Part shown: piece by piece, positions 1 to 5,848 of the stretch
How the letters are laid out: the number at the start of each line of letters is the position of its first letter
How positions within the stretch are numbered: position 1 is the stretch's first letter
From: Flavobacteriales bacterium
GTDB lineage: Bacteria > Bacteroidota > Bacteroidia > NS11-12g > UBA955
Assembly (NCBI GenBank): GCA_947472115.1
Contig: CANIZU010000124.1
Location: forward strand, 1 to 5,848
Direction of reading: 5' to 3'
Length of the DNA stretch: 5,848 nucleotides
Position numbers and translations under genes: made by a program
Notes under the pieces: model-generated
Told to the model about the DNA's origin: nothing
What the model saw: only the letters and a program-made list of their open reading frames with translations
The model's database searches: none

Positions 1-19
1 CCACAATTTACCCACAATG

Positions 20-51
20 TTTGAGTGCTTGAGTTAAATATACGAAATTTG
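20..51 (+). promoter_or_regulatory. Weak candidate Bacteroidota promoter upstream of carA
   Basis: A TTTG at 20-23 is followed, after 20 bases, by GAAATTTG at 44-51. This matches the Bacteroidota -7 element TAnnTTTG except for one base (G for T at its first position). If used, transcription would start only a few bases before the GTG at 62, giving an almost leaderless carA mRNA. The gene may instead be transcribed mainly by read-through from an upstream operon outside the window. Both elements are short and AT-rich DNA yields such matches by chance. Confidence 0.25.
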
Positions 52-61
52 AATCCTTGAA

Positions 62-1165
62 GTGAATGCACAACTAACCCCCGCACTTTTAGTGCTACAA
101 GATGGTACCGTTTTCGAAGGTACAGCCATTGGCAAGATTGGTACAACTACCGGCGAAATTTGTTTTAATACAGGAATGACTGGTTATCAGGAGGTGTTTA
201 CCGACCCTTCTTATTTTGGCCAGATCCTTGTAATGACATCAGATCACATCGGAAACTACGGAGTTCACGATGAGGAAATTGAAAGCGATGGTATAAAAAT
301 CGCGGGTCTTGTCTGCAAGAAATTCTCACACAATTATTCGCGTAAAAATGGCTCTGATAGTTTAGATAGCTATTTTATGTCGAACGGGTTGGTGGGCATC
401 TCTGAAATCGATACGCGTCAGCTAGTTCGCCATCTAAGAGAAACAGGAGCGAAGAATGCAATCATCTCTTCGGAAAACTTTGATGTCGCTTCGTTACTTG
501 AACAGCTCAATGCAGTTCCTTCAATGGATGGTTTGGAGTTGGCGTCGAAGGTGTCAACTGGCGCTTTTCATACCATGGGCAATGAGGATGCGCCTTTGCG
601 CGTTGCTTTGTTGGATTATGGGAATAAGTTAAATATCTCGCGTTGCTTAGTAGATCGTGGTTGTTATTTGGGAATCTTCCCCTGGAACGCAACGGCGGTA
701 GAAGTAATGGCGTGGAATCCGGATGGCTTGATGATTAGCAATGGCCCTGGAGATCCAGCGTCGATGGATTATGCGATCAAAGCGGTAAAAACCATAGTAG
801 ATTCGGGAATGCCAACTTTTGGAATCTGTTTAGGACACCAGTTGCTGAGTTTGGCGAGCGGTTTAAAAACATATAAAATGCATCACGGTCACCGTGGATT
901 GAATCACCCGGTAAAGAATTTGGTTACGGGTAGAAGTGAAATCACAAGTCAGAACCATGGTTTTGCTGTGGAGTACGATGAAAATTTGAGTTCAACAGTT
1001 CAATTAACCCATATCAATTTGAATGATGATACGGTGGAGGGGATTGCGCGATTGGATGTTCCTGCCTTTTCTGTGCAGCATCACCCAGAAGCATCGCCCG
1101 GACCCCATGACTCGTTGTATTTATTCGATCAATTTGTAGAAATGGTTCAAAAACATAAAAAATAA
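62..1165 (+). CDS. carA: Carbamoyl-phosphate synthase small (glutaminase) subunit
   Basis: This subunit hydrolyses glutamine and channels ammonia to the large subunit CarB, which makes carbamoyl phosphate in the cytoplasm for pyrimidine and arginine synthesis. The 367-residue length is close to the roughly 380 of the E. coli protein. The N-terminal CarA domain spans about residues 8-140 (DGTVFEG, FNTGMTGYQE, ISEIDTRQLVRHLRE). The class I glutamine amidotransferase domain runs from about 178 to 360, with SNGPGDP at 226-232, the nucleophile Cys256 in GICLGHQLL, QNHGFAV, and His341/Glu343 in HHPEASPGPHD, so the catalytic triad is complete. The start is GTG at 62: an in-frame TGA lies at 50-52, no in-frame ATG lies between, and the next GTG would trim conserved sequence. 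No Shine-Dalgarno is seen, as usual in Bacteroidota. eno follows after 2 bases. The partner gene carB is not in this window. The identification is secure; the exact start is less so. Confidence 0.97.
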   Translation: MNAQLTPALLVLQDGTVFEGTAIGKIGTTTGEICFNTGMTGYQEVFTDPSYFGQILVMTSDHIGNYGVHDEEIESDGIKIAGLVCKKFSHNYSRKNGSDSLDSYFMSNGLVGISEIDTRQLVRHLRETGAKNAIISSENFDVASLLEQLNAVPSMDGLELASKVSTGAFHTMGNEDAPLRVALLDYGNKLNISRCLVDRGCYLGIFPWNATAVEVMAWNPDGLMISNGPGDPASMDYAIKAVKTIVDSGMPTFGICLGHQLLSLASGLKTYKMHHGHRGLNHPVKNLVTGRSEITSQNHGFAVEYDENLSSTVQLTHINLNDDTVEGIARLDVPAFSVQHHPEASPGPHDSLYLFDQFVEMVQKHKK

Positions 1166-1167
1166 TC

Positions 1168-2454
1168 ATGAGCGAAATAACCCATATTCAAGCAAGACAG
1201 ATTTTGGATTCTAGAGGCAATCCAACAATTGAAGCAGAAGTTTTCACCGAAGACGGTGGATTTGGAAGAGCTGCTGTGCCATCAGGTGCTAGTACTGGTA
1301 TCCATGAGGCGGCGGAATTGCGCGACAATGAAATGGATGTCTACCTTGGAAAAGGTGTGATGCAGGCTGTTGAGAACGTGAACGGTCAGATTTCTGAAGC
1401 CTTGGAAGGTATGGAAGTGTGTGCTCAAAATGAGATTGATGCCATGATGATCGACATGGATGGCACACCTAATAAATCCAGGTTGGGTGCCAATGCGATT
1501 TTGGCAGTGTCGTTGGCCTGTGCAAGAGCTGCGGCCGATGAGTTGGGAATGCCATTGTATAAATACGTTGGTGGCGTGAATGCAAATGTTTTGCCTGTTC
1601 CAATGATGAACATTCTGAACGGTGGTGCGCACGCGGATAACAAGATTGATTTTCAAGAGTTTATGGTCATGCCTGTAAAGGCAGAGAGCTTCTCTCACGG
1701 TTTACGTATGGGTGTTGAGGTTTTTCATCATCTAAAATCGGTATTGAAGTCGGCTGGTTATAGCACAAATGTGGGCGATGAAGGGGGGTTTGCACCTAAT
1801 ATTCAAAGCAACGAAGAGGCAATCGAAATTGTGTTGAGGGCGATTGAAAAGGCAGGATACCGTCCGGGTGAGGATATTTTCATTGCCATGGATGCTGCAA
1901 CGAGTGAGTTTTACGACGAGAAGACGGGTTTGTATACCTTTAAGAAATCGGATGGTCGCGTGTTTACCGGTGATCAAATGGTAGATTACTGGGCGGATTG
2001 GTGTAACAGATATCCAATTGTATCGGTGGAGGATGGTTGTGCTGAGGACGATTGGGCGAGCTGGAAAAAATTGACAGATGCGGTTGGAAGTAAGGTTCAG
2101 TTGGTGGGCGACGATTTGTTTGTGACCAATGTGGATCGTTTGCAGCGCGGAATCAATGAAGGAATTGCCAATAGTATTTTGATTAAGGTGAATCAGATTG
2201 GAACGTTAACCGAGACCTTGAATGCGATTCAGTTGGCGACACGTCATTCCTATAGCAACGTGATTAGTCATCGCAGTGGTGAAACAGAAGATTCTACGAT
2301 TGCTGATTTGGCGGTTGCGATGAACAGCGGACAGATCAAGACGGGTAGTGCTTCACGTTCCGACAGGATGGCGAAATACAATCAGTTGTTGCGTATTGAG
2401 GAGGAGTTGGGAGAGAATGCGATTTACGCCGGCAGTATGTTTAAGTATTGTTAA
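1168..2454 (+). CDS. eno: Enolase (2-phosphoglycerate dehydratase)
   Basis: Enolase interconverts 2-phosphoglycerate and phosphoenolpyruvate in glycolysis and gluconeogenesis; it is a cytoplasmic Mg-dependent enzyme. The 428 residues match the family's usual length, so the gene is complete. Visible hallmarks are the mobile loop SGASTG near residues 40-45, the catalytic Glu205 in VGDEGGFAP, the Mg ligands Asp242 (AMDAATSEFY), Glu288 (VSVEDG) and Asp315 (VGDDLFVTN), the catalytic base Lys340 (IKVNQIGTLTET), the substrate-binding Ser-His-Arg at 367-369 (ISHRSGETED), and Lys391 in GQIKTGSASRSDR. The SASRSDRMAKYNQLLR ending, rather than the more widespread APSRSER, points to Bacteroidota. The ATG at 1168 lies 2 bases after the carA stop with no Shine-Dalgarno, so translation is probably coupled to carA. 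A strong terminator begins 18 bases after the stop. Nothing in the active site is missing or unusual. Confidence 0.99.
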   Translation: MSEITHIQARQILDSRGNPTIEAEVFTEDGGFGRAAVPSGASTGIHEAAELRDNEMDVYLGKGVMQAVENVNGQISEALEGMEVCAQNEIDAMMIDMDGTPNKSRLGANAILAVSLACARAAADELGMPLYKYVGGVNANVLPVPMMNILNGGAHADNKIDFQEFMVMPVKAESFSHGLRMGVEVFHHLKSVLKSAGYSTNVGDEGGFAPNIQSNEEAIEIVLRAIEKAGYRPGEDIFIAMDAATSEFYDEKTGLYTFKKSDGRVFTGDQMVDYWADWCNRYPIVSVEDGCAEDDWASWKKLTDAVGSKVQLVGDDLFVTNVDRLQRGINEGIANSILIKVNQIGTLTETLNAIQLATRHSYSNVISHRSGETEDSTIADLAVAMNSGQIKTGSASRSDRMAKYNQLLRIEEELGENAIYAGSMFKYC

Positions 2455-2472
2455 GATTTTCGATACAAAGAG

Positions 2473-2502
2473 AAAAAAGGCCCGCTGCGCGGGCCTTTTT
2501 TT
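2473..2502 (+). terminator. Intrinsic terminator closing the carA-eno unit
   Basis: A perfect 7-bp GC-rich stem, GGCCCGC (2479-2485) with GCGGGCC (2489-2495), has a 3-base loop TGC and is followed by seven T (2496-2502). Six A (2473-2478) precede the stem and can pair with the T run, so the structure could also act on transcripts from the opposite strand. It lies between the eno stop and the protease gene and separates the two transcription units. Confidence 0.93.
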
Positions 2503-2512
2503 ATGCATAATT

Positions 2513-2544
2513 TTTGCGACTCTCGGTGTGATTTGATATCTTGC
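2513..2544 (+). promoter_or_regulatory. Candidate Bacteroidota promoter for the secreted protease
   Basis: TTTG at 2513-2516 serves as a possible -33 element. After a 20-base spacer comes TATCTTGC at 2537-2544, which resembles the Bacteroidota -7 element TAnnTTTG (often seen as TATCTTTGC) but lacks one T. The position directly after the eno terminator and just before the start at 2551 fits a promoter. Transcription would begin very near the ATG, leaving little or no leader. Because the -7 box is imperfect, this remains a candidate. Confidence 0.45.
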
Positions 2545-2550
2545 AATTTC

Positions 2551-5268
2551 ATGCTTACTAGACAGTTCAAACAATTTGTATTGATTGGCATTTTTGCCGT
2601 CAGTTTTAAAGCGAATGCTCAAAATTCTGTTCCTACATTAACCAAAGCCAAAGTTCTTCAAACCGCCATGGATCTAGCGGCGGCCGGGAAATGGGGATTG
2701 GTGAAGGAAGATATGGCCGCCGCTCAAATTCAGGATTTATATCGTGATGGCAGCGGGGTAACTCATGCTTATGTTTTGCAAACCATTCAAGGCGTTCCCG
2801 TAATGAATGGTGTAATGGGTCTGCATTTTAACATAAATGGTGATTTATTGTACTCTACCAATAGAACCGTGGCACACGCATCGGACCACTTGATAGGGTC
2901 ATTCGCATCTTTGGATAAGGAAGTACTTGGCGCAAAAGCCATCGAACAAGAAAATATCTTGGCTCGCAACGTGATTTCAGATGGCAGCAACGAATCGTCG
3001 ATTTTCCCTACAGCCGGAATCAAATGGCAACCGATGACCATCGGAACTCAATTCGATGAAACAAAGTTCTATACTCAAATGATGGCCTGGCCCAACGAAA
3101 AGGGAGATTTGATCGCCTCTCAGTATTTTGTGTTCTATAATTCTGCAACCTCGGACTGGGTGAATTTGTGGATCGATGCTGCGGGTAAGATCTTGCAACG
3201 ACATAGTTGGACCGTTCATTGTACCCCAAAAGCAGTATCTGCAGAGGATAAAAATATTGCAAACCAAGCTTCATTATCGGCCCTAGAAGCAAATCGTCCG
3301 CTCATCGGAAAAAGCGTTTCTCAAAATTTATTATTATCAGGTAGCAAGCCCCTACAACGCCGCGGCGATGGTGCAACTTATAAGTCATTCTCTTTCCCAA
3401 CGGAAAGCCCTTTGTATGGCAGTCCTTCTTCTTTGACAAGTCCCGCCGACGCCCAAGCATCGCCTTTTGGATGGCATGATGTGGATGGCAAAGCCGGTGC
3501 GGAATACACCATCACTCGCGGTAATAATGTCTATGCTTCGGAAGATGCTGCAGGAAAAAATTCCCCAGGAAAATCACCCGACGGTGGCGCTTCGTTGGCT
3601 TTCAACCTGGCCTATGACCCCGCCGAACCCAATCCCGTGAATTATCAAGATTTTGCCATCAGCAATCTGTTTGTGGTGAATAATTTTATGCACGATATTT
3701 CACAACATTACGGATTTGATGAGCCAAGCGGAAATTTCCAAAAGACCAATTACGATGGTTTTGGTGCTGGAAATGACGCAGTGAATGCAGATGCACAGGA
3801 TGGCAGTGGAACAAACAATGCAAATATGTCGTCGCCCCCGGATGGATCAGCCCCTCGAATGCAAATGTATATTTGGGATGGAGTAGGCGCAAAAGCCAAC
3901 TTGGTTGTCGATAGCAAAGGGATAAAATACGGCGTAGGTATCACGGATGGAAACTGGGGCAAGAAAATTACTGCCGTTCCAACCAAAGGCAAATTGGTTT
4001 TGGTGAAAGATAACACTTCCCCGGTTACCAACAAGTGCTGTACCGGTTTAACCAATAGTGCGGAATTAAAAGGCAATTTTGCGGGTATCGTCCGCGGCGG
4101 ATGCACTTTTGTTCAGAAAGTTTACCGCGCACAATCAAACGGAGCAACCGCTGCTATTTTGTTGGATACTTCTACTGCTGATGCTGTAATTACAATGGCA
4201 ACTGACAATACGGCTCAAGCCAACAAGGTGACAATTCCCGTAATTTTTGTGCGGTTTTCAAATGCCAATGAATTGAGGTCGTTTTTGGCTGATTCTTCTT
4301 TCAATATCACTTTTTACGATAGTTCTGCTTATGCAAAAAAGACGGATAGCGATTTAGATTTGGGCGTGATGGGTCATGAATATACCCATGGGATTTCAAC
4401 ACGTTTAACTTGTGGTCCTTCCAATTCCAATGGTTTGAGCAATGCCGAGCAAATGGGCGAAGGATGGAGCGATTTTATCGGATTGGCATTTACTGCCAAG
4501 AAGGGTGATGTTGGTTCTAAGCCTCGTGGGGTTGGGAATTGGTTGTTTGGTCAGGATCAAAAGGGCGACGGTATTCGTACCTATCCATACACCACCAATA
4601 TGTCGTTGAATCCCCATACCTACGGGAATTTGGCAAAAGCGGCATCAGGCGTGCAAACCGAAGTTCATTACACGGGTGAAATTTGGTGTGCTATGCTTTG
4701 GGATATGTATTGGGGCTATGTAGATAAATACGGTTTTGATGAGGATTTATACAACGGAACCGGCGGAAACAATCGTGCAGTTCAAGTGGTGATTGATGCC
4801 ATGAAGTTACAGCCTTGCGGTCCTGGGTTTGTGGATGCGCGCGATGCGATTTTGGCGGCCGACAGCATTCGTTATGGCGGAGCAAATAAGAAAATTATCT
4901 GGGATGCATTTGCTCGCAGAGGTTTGGGTTATTCTGCTGCCCAAGGTAGCGCTGGCAACTGTGCTGATGGAGAAGAAGCGTTTGACTTGCCTCCAGCTCC
5001 CGTATCGCAAGTGAATCAAATCGAACAAAATTGGTTGAAGGTTCATCCCAATCCAGCGACAGATGTTTTCGTTATCGAGCCGATGTCGGTTTTGAAAATC
5101 GAATCAGCAGTGGTATTTGACATCAAAGGCGCGGTTCATTCGGTTCAGACTACATCGTTGAATGGTGGCGGCTTGGCTTTGGATGTTCGCGGATTATCGT
5201 CGGGAATTTATTGGGTTCAGGTAAAAGCGGGCTCAGAATTGGCTGCGATTAAGCTCGTAAAGCCTTAA
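2551..5268 (+). CDS. Secreted M36 (fungalysin-type) zinc metalloprotease with PA insert and T9SS sorting domain
   Basis: This is probably an extracellular endopeptidase made as a self-inhibited precursor. A signal peptide covers residues 1-23 (basic start, core FVLIGIFAV, cleavage after ANA before Gln24). An FTP-type propeptide lies around 55-110 (VLQTIQGVPVMNGVMGLHFN). The M36 catalytic domain starts near 315, with NLFVVNNFMHD at 372-382 and GFDEPSGNFQ. A PA domain at about 475-587 (GIVRGGCTF, AQSNGATAAILLD, TIPVIFV) interrupts it before the zinc helix HEYTH at 609-613. Zinc ligands are His609, His613 and probably Glu637 (GEGWSDF); Glu610 is the catalytic base. EVHYTGEIW and MKLQPCGPGF follow. 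Residues about 826-905 form the type IX sorting tail (VHPNPATD to the C-terminus, including LSSGIYWVQV), which directs export through the outer membrane and is then removed or swapped for a surface anchor. An in-frame ATG at 2503 would add 16 residues, but it touches the terminator T run and would bury the signal peptide, so 2551 is preferred. The substrate is unknown. Confidence 0.93.
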   Translation: MLTRQFKQFVLIGIFAVSFKANAQNSVPTLTKAKVLQTAMDLAAAGKWGLVKEDMAAAQIQDLYRDGSGVTHAYVLQTIQGVPVMNGVMGLHFNINGDLLYSTNRTVAHASDHLIGSFASLDKEVLGAKAIEQENILARNVISDGSNESSIFPTAGIKWQPMTIGTQFDETKFYTQMMAWPNEKGDLIASQYFVFYNSATSDWVNLWIDAAGKILQRHSWTVHCTPKAVSAEDKNIANQASLSALEANRPLIGKSVSQNLLLSGSKPLQRRGDGATYKSFSFPTESPLYGSPSSLTSPADAQASPFGWHDVDGKAGAEYTITRGNNVYASEDAAGKNSPGKSPDGGASLAFNLAYDPAEPNPVNYQDFAISNLFVVNNFMHDISQHYGFDEPSGNFQKTNYDGFGAGNDAVNADAQDGSGTNNANMSSPPDGSAPRMQMYIWDGVGAKANLVVDSKGIKYGVGITDGNWGKKITAVPTKGKLVLVKDNTSPVTNKCCTGLTNSAELKGNFAGIVRGGCTFVQKVYRAQSNGATAAILLDTSTADAVITMATDNTAQANKVTIPVIFVRFSNANELRSFLADSSFNITFYDSSAYAKKTDSDLDLGVMGHEYTHGISTRLTCGPSNSNGLSNAEQMGEGWSDFIGLAFTAKKGDVGSKPRGVGNWLFGQDQKGDGIRTYPYTTNMSLNPHTYGNLAKAASGVQTEVHYTGEIWCAMLWDMYWGYVDKYGFDEDLYNGTGGNNRAVQVVIDAMKLQPCGPGFVDARDAILAADSIRYGGANKKIIWDAFARRGLGYSAAQGSAGNCADGEEAFDLPPAPVSQVNQIEQNWLKVHPNPATDVFVIEPMSVLKIESAVVFDIKGAVHSVQTTSLNGGGLALDVRGLSSGIYWVQVKAGSELAAIKLVKP

Positions 5269-5280
5269 TTTTATTTTCGG

Positions 5281-5288
5281 TATATTTG
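5281..5288 (+). promoter_or_regulatory. Exact TAnnTTTG -7 element in the plsY leader
   Basis: TATATTTG matches the Bacteroidota -7 consensus TAnnTTTG at every fixed base and begins 12 bases after the protease stop. No TTTG is seen at the expected -33 position, which would fall inside the end of the protease gene. If it is used, the plsY mRNA would have a leader of about 75 bases. An alternative pair, TTTG at 5307-5310 and GATCTTGG at 5331-5338 with a 20-base spacer, is also possible, so the start site is undecided. Confidence 0.35.
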
Positions 5289-5306
5289 TAAAACTAAAAA
5301 ACAAGG

Positions 5307-5332
5307 TTTGATACGTGTTTGAGCGTTTTTGA
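5307..5332 (+). repeat. Three TTTGA repeats spaced 10-11 bases in the plsY leader
   Basis: TTTGA occurs at 5307-5311, 5318-5322 and 5328-5332, with a further TTTG at 5341-5344 and another inside the -7-like element at 5285-5288. The first three are spaced about one helical turn apart. This could be a protein-binding array, overlapping promoter elements, or chance in T-rich DNA. No further gene is visible in the 101-base gap 5269-5369, and no convincing terminator for the protease gene is seen there. Confidence 0.3.
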
Positions 5333-5357
5333 TCTTGGTTTTTGGATAATTAGATCA
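5330..5357. repeat. Short inverted repeat just before plsY
   Basis: TGATCT (5330-5335) and AGATCA (5352-5357) are perfect reverse complements separated by 16 bases, ending 12 bases before the plsY ATG. A 6-bp stem with a 16-base AT-rich loop is a weak hairpin and is not followed by a T run, so it is not a standard terminator. It could be a dyad operator or simple coincidence. Confidence 0.25.
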
Positions 5358-5369
5358 CTGAAATTCGGA

Positions 5370-5848
5370 ATGTTAGAAATCACTTTTGCCTTAGTTGCTT
5401 ATGTATTGGGTTCCATTCCCAATGCGATATGGGTGGGTAAGCGTTTTTACGACATCGATGTAAGAGAGCATGGTAGTGGAAATGCGGGAGCAACCAATGT
5501 TTTTCGCGTTTTGGGCAAGGTACCGGGCACGATTGTCTTGATATTGGATATTTTAAAAGGGTATTTGGCTGTTCGATTGGCCGATGTGGTTGATTTTTTG
5601 TCTAGAGATGGTTATTCGGACCTGGCTTTGAGTCATACCGATTTAAGCGGATTGGCAGTAGGTGATCATAAATTGTTAATGGTTCTTTTTGGAACGATGT
5701 CGGTTATTGGACATTTGATTCCCTTATTTGCCAAGTTCAAGGGCGGTAAAGGTGTAGCAACTTTGTTCGGGATGCTGATTGCGTTGAATCCTGAGGTAGC
5801 GGGTTTGGCGTTGGCCGTATTTGTGGTTACGAACATTATTACGGGGTA
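5370..5848 (+). CDS. plsY: Glycerol-3-phosphate acyltransferase PlsY (3'-truncated by window end)
   Basis: PlsY transfers an acyl group from acyl-phosphate (made by PlsX) to sn-glycerol 3-phosphate, forming lysophosphatidic acid, the first membrane step of phospholipid synthesis. It is an inner-membrane protein with several membrane-spanning helices. The reading frame is open from the ATG at 5370 to the edge of the window (159 full codons; the family is about 200-220 residues), so the C-terminus is missing because of the window, not a mutation. Family motifs are clear: GSIPNA at 14-19 in the first hydrophobic helix, HGSGNAGATNVFRVLGK at 34-50, LDILKGY at 59-65, and GHLIPLFAKFKGGKGVAT at 114-131. 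Hydrophobic helices fall near 4-22, 52-70, 103-120 and 132-158. The stretch between helices two and three (about 71-102) is long and polar (DGYSDLALSHTDLSG) compared with E. coli PlsY. The frame is open upstream to 5298 without another ATG, and the motifs need no more N-terminal sequence. Confidence 0.95.
   Translation, partial: MLEITFALVAYVLGSIPNAIWVGKRFYDIDVREHGSGNAGATNVFRVLGKVPGTIVLILDILKGYLAVRLADVVDFLSRDGYSDLALSHTDLSGLAVGDHKLLMVLFGTMSVIGHLIPLFAKFKGGKGVATLFGMLIALNPEVAGLALAVFVVTNIITG

Noticed and set aside
1..18. Direct repeat CCACAAT at 1-7 and 12-18
   Set aside because: Two 7-base copies at the very edge of the window are too short to support an operator or an iteron array. No end of an upstream gene could be recognised here either.
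1282..1698. 138-codon open frame on the - strand within eno
   Set aside because: It lies entirely opposite a fully conserved enolase reading frame. The translation is rich in His, Arg, Asn and Ile with no recognisable domain, which is typical of an antisense shadow.
2348..2536. 62-codon + strand frame crossing the end of eno and the terminator
   Set aside because: It reads through the eno terminator hairpin and starts within conserved eno sequence in another frame. The hydrophobic end is a by-product of the T run.
2503..2550. A longer N-terminus for the protease starting at ATG 2503
   Set aside because: The extra 16 residues are Cys-rich, overlap the putative promoter and would displace a classical signal peptide that starts at Met 2551.
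2353..2622. 89-codon - strand frame spanning the protease start, the terminator and the end of eno
   Set aside because: It runs through the terminator hairpin and overlaps two well-supported genes on the other strand; the product resembles no known family.
3750..4106. 118-codon open frame on the - strand inside the protease gene
   Set aside because: It is antisense to conserved M36/PA coding sequence, and its product shows no motif, signal peptide or credible start context.
5230..5280. Possible terminator at the end of the protease gene (GGCT...AGCC followed by T-rich sequence)
   Set aside because: Only about 4 base pairs form, and the T run is interrupted, so it falls short of a supportable intrinsic terminator.
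1..5848. CRISPR array, tRNA/rRNA, insertion sequence, prophage or defence genes
   Set aside because: No regularly spaced repeats, no RNA gene structures, no transposase or integrase motifs and no terminal inverted repeats were seen. The coding content is fully explained by four recognisable genes.

Overview
This window reads as ordinary chromosomal DNA of a Bacteroidota (Bacteroidetes) bacterium. Three points support this. The enolase C-terminus carries the GSASRSDRMAKYNQLLRIEE form familiar from that phylum. The large secreted protease ends in a type IX secretion (Por secretion) sorting domain, which is known essentially only from Bacteroidota. Start codons lack Shine-Dalgarno sequences, and intergenic regions hold candidate TTTG / TAnnTTTG promoter elements. 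The family or genus cannot be resolved from the sequence alone.

Layout, all on the + strand. Positions 1-61 are a short upstream region with a weak candidate promoter. carA (62-1165, GTG start) encodes the glutaminase subunit of carbamoyl-phosphate synthase. eno (1168-2454) encodes enolase and follows after a 2-base gap, so the two genes almost certainly share a transcript. A strong intrinsic terminator (2473-2502) closes that unit. A short promoter-bearing gap leads to a 905-residue secreted metalloprotease (2551-5268). It has a signal peptide, an FTP-type propeptide, an M36 fungalysin-type catalytic domain with a PA domain inserted into it, and a C-terminal T9SS sorting tail. A 101-base AT-rich gap (5269-5369) precedes plsY (5370 to the window edge), the glycerol-3-phosphate acyltransferase of phospholipid synthesis, which is cut off by the end of the window after 159 codons.

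How they work together: carA-eno is a housekeeping pair (pyrimidine/arginine precursor supply plus glycolysis). From general knowledge, it often lies just downstream of the rpoA-rplQ ribosomal block in this phylum, but that block is not in view. The protease is a separate transcription unit for extracellular protein degradation, and plsY belongs to membrane lipid synthesis. I see no functional link between the protease and its neighbours. There is no RNA gene, CRISPR array, mobile element or phage signature.

I looked for a previously undescribed system and did not find one. The points most worth a second look are the PA insertion that splits the M36 catalytic domain, the closely packed terminator/promoter/start arrangement in front of the protease (with possible near-leaderless transcripts), and an unexplained TTTGA-rich leader before plsY.
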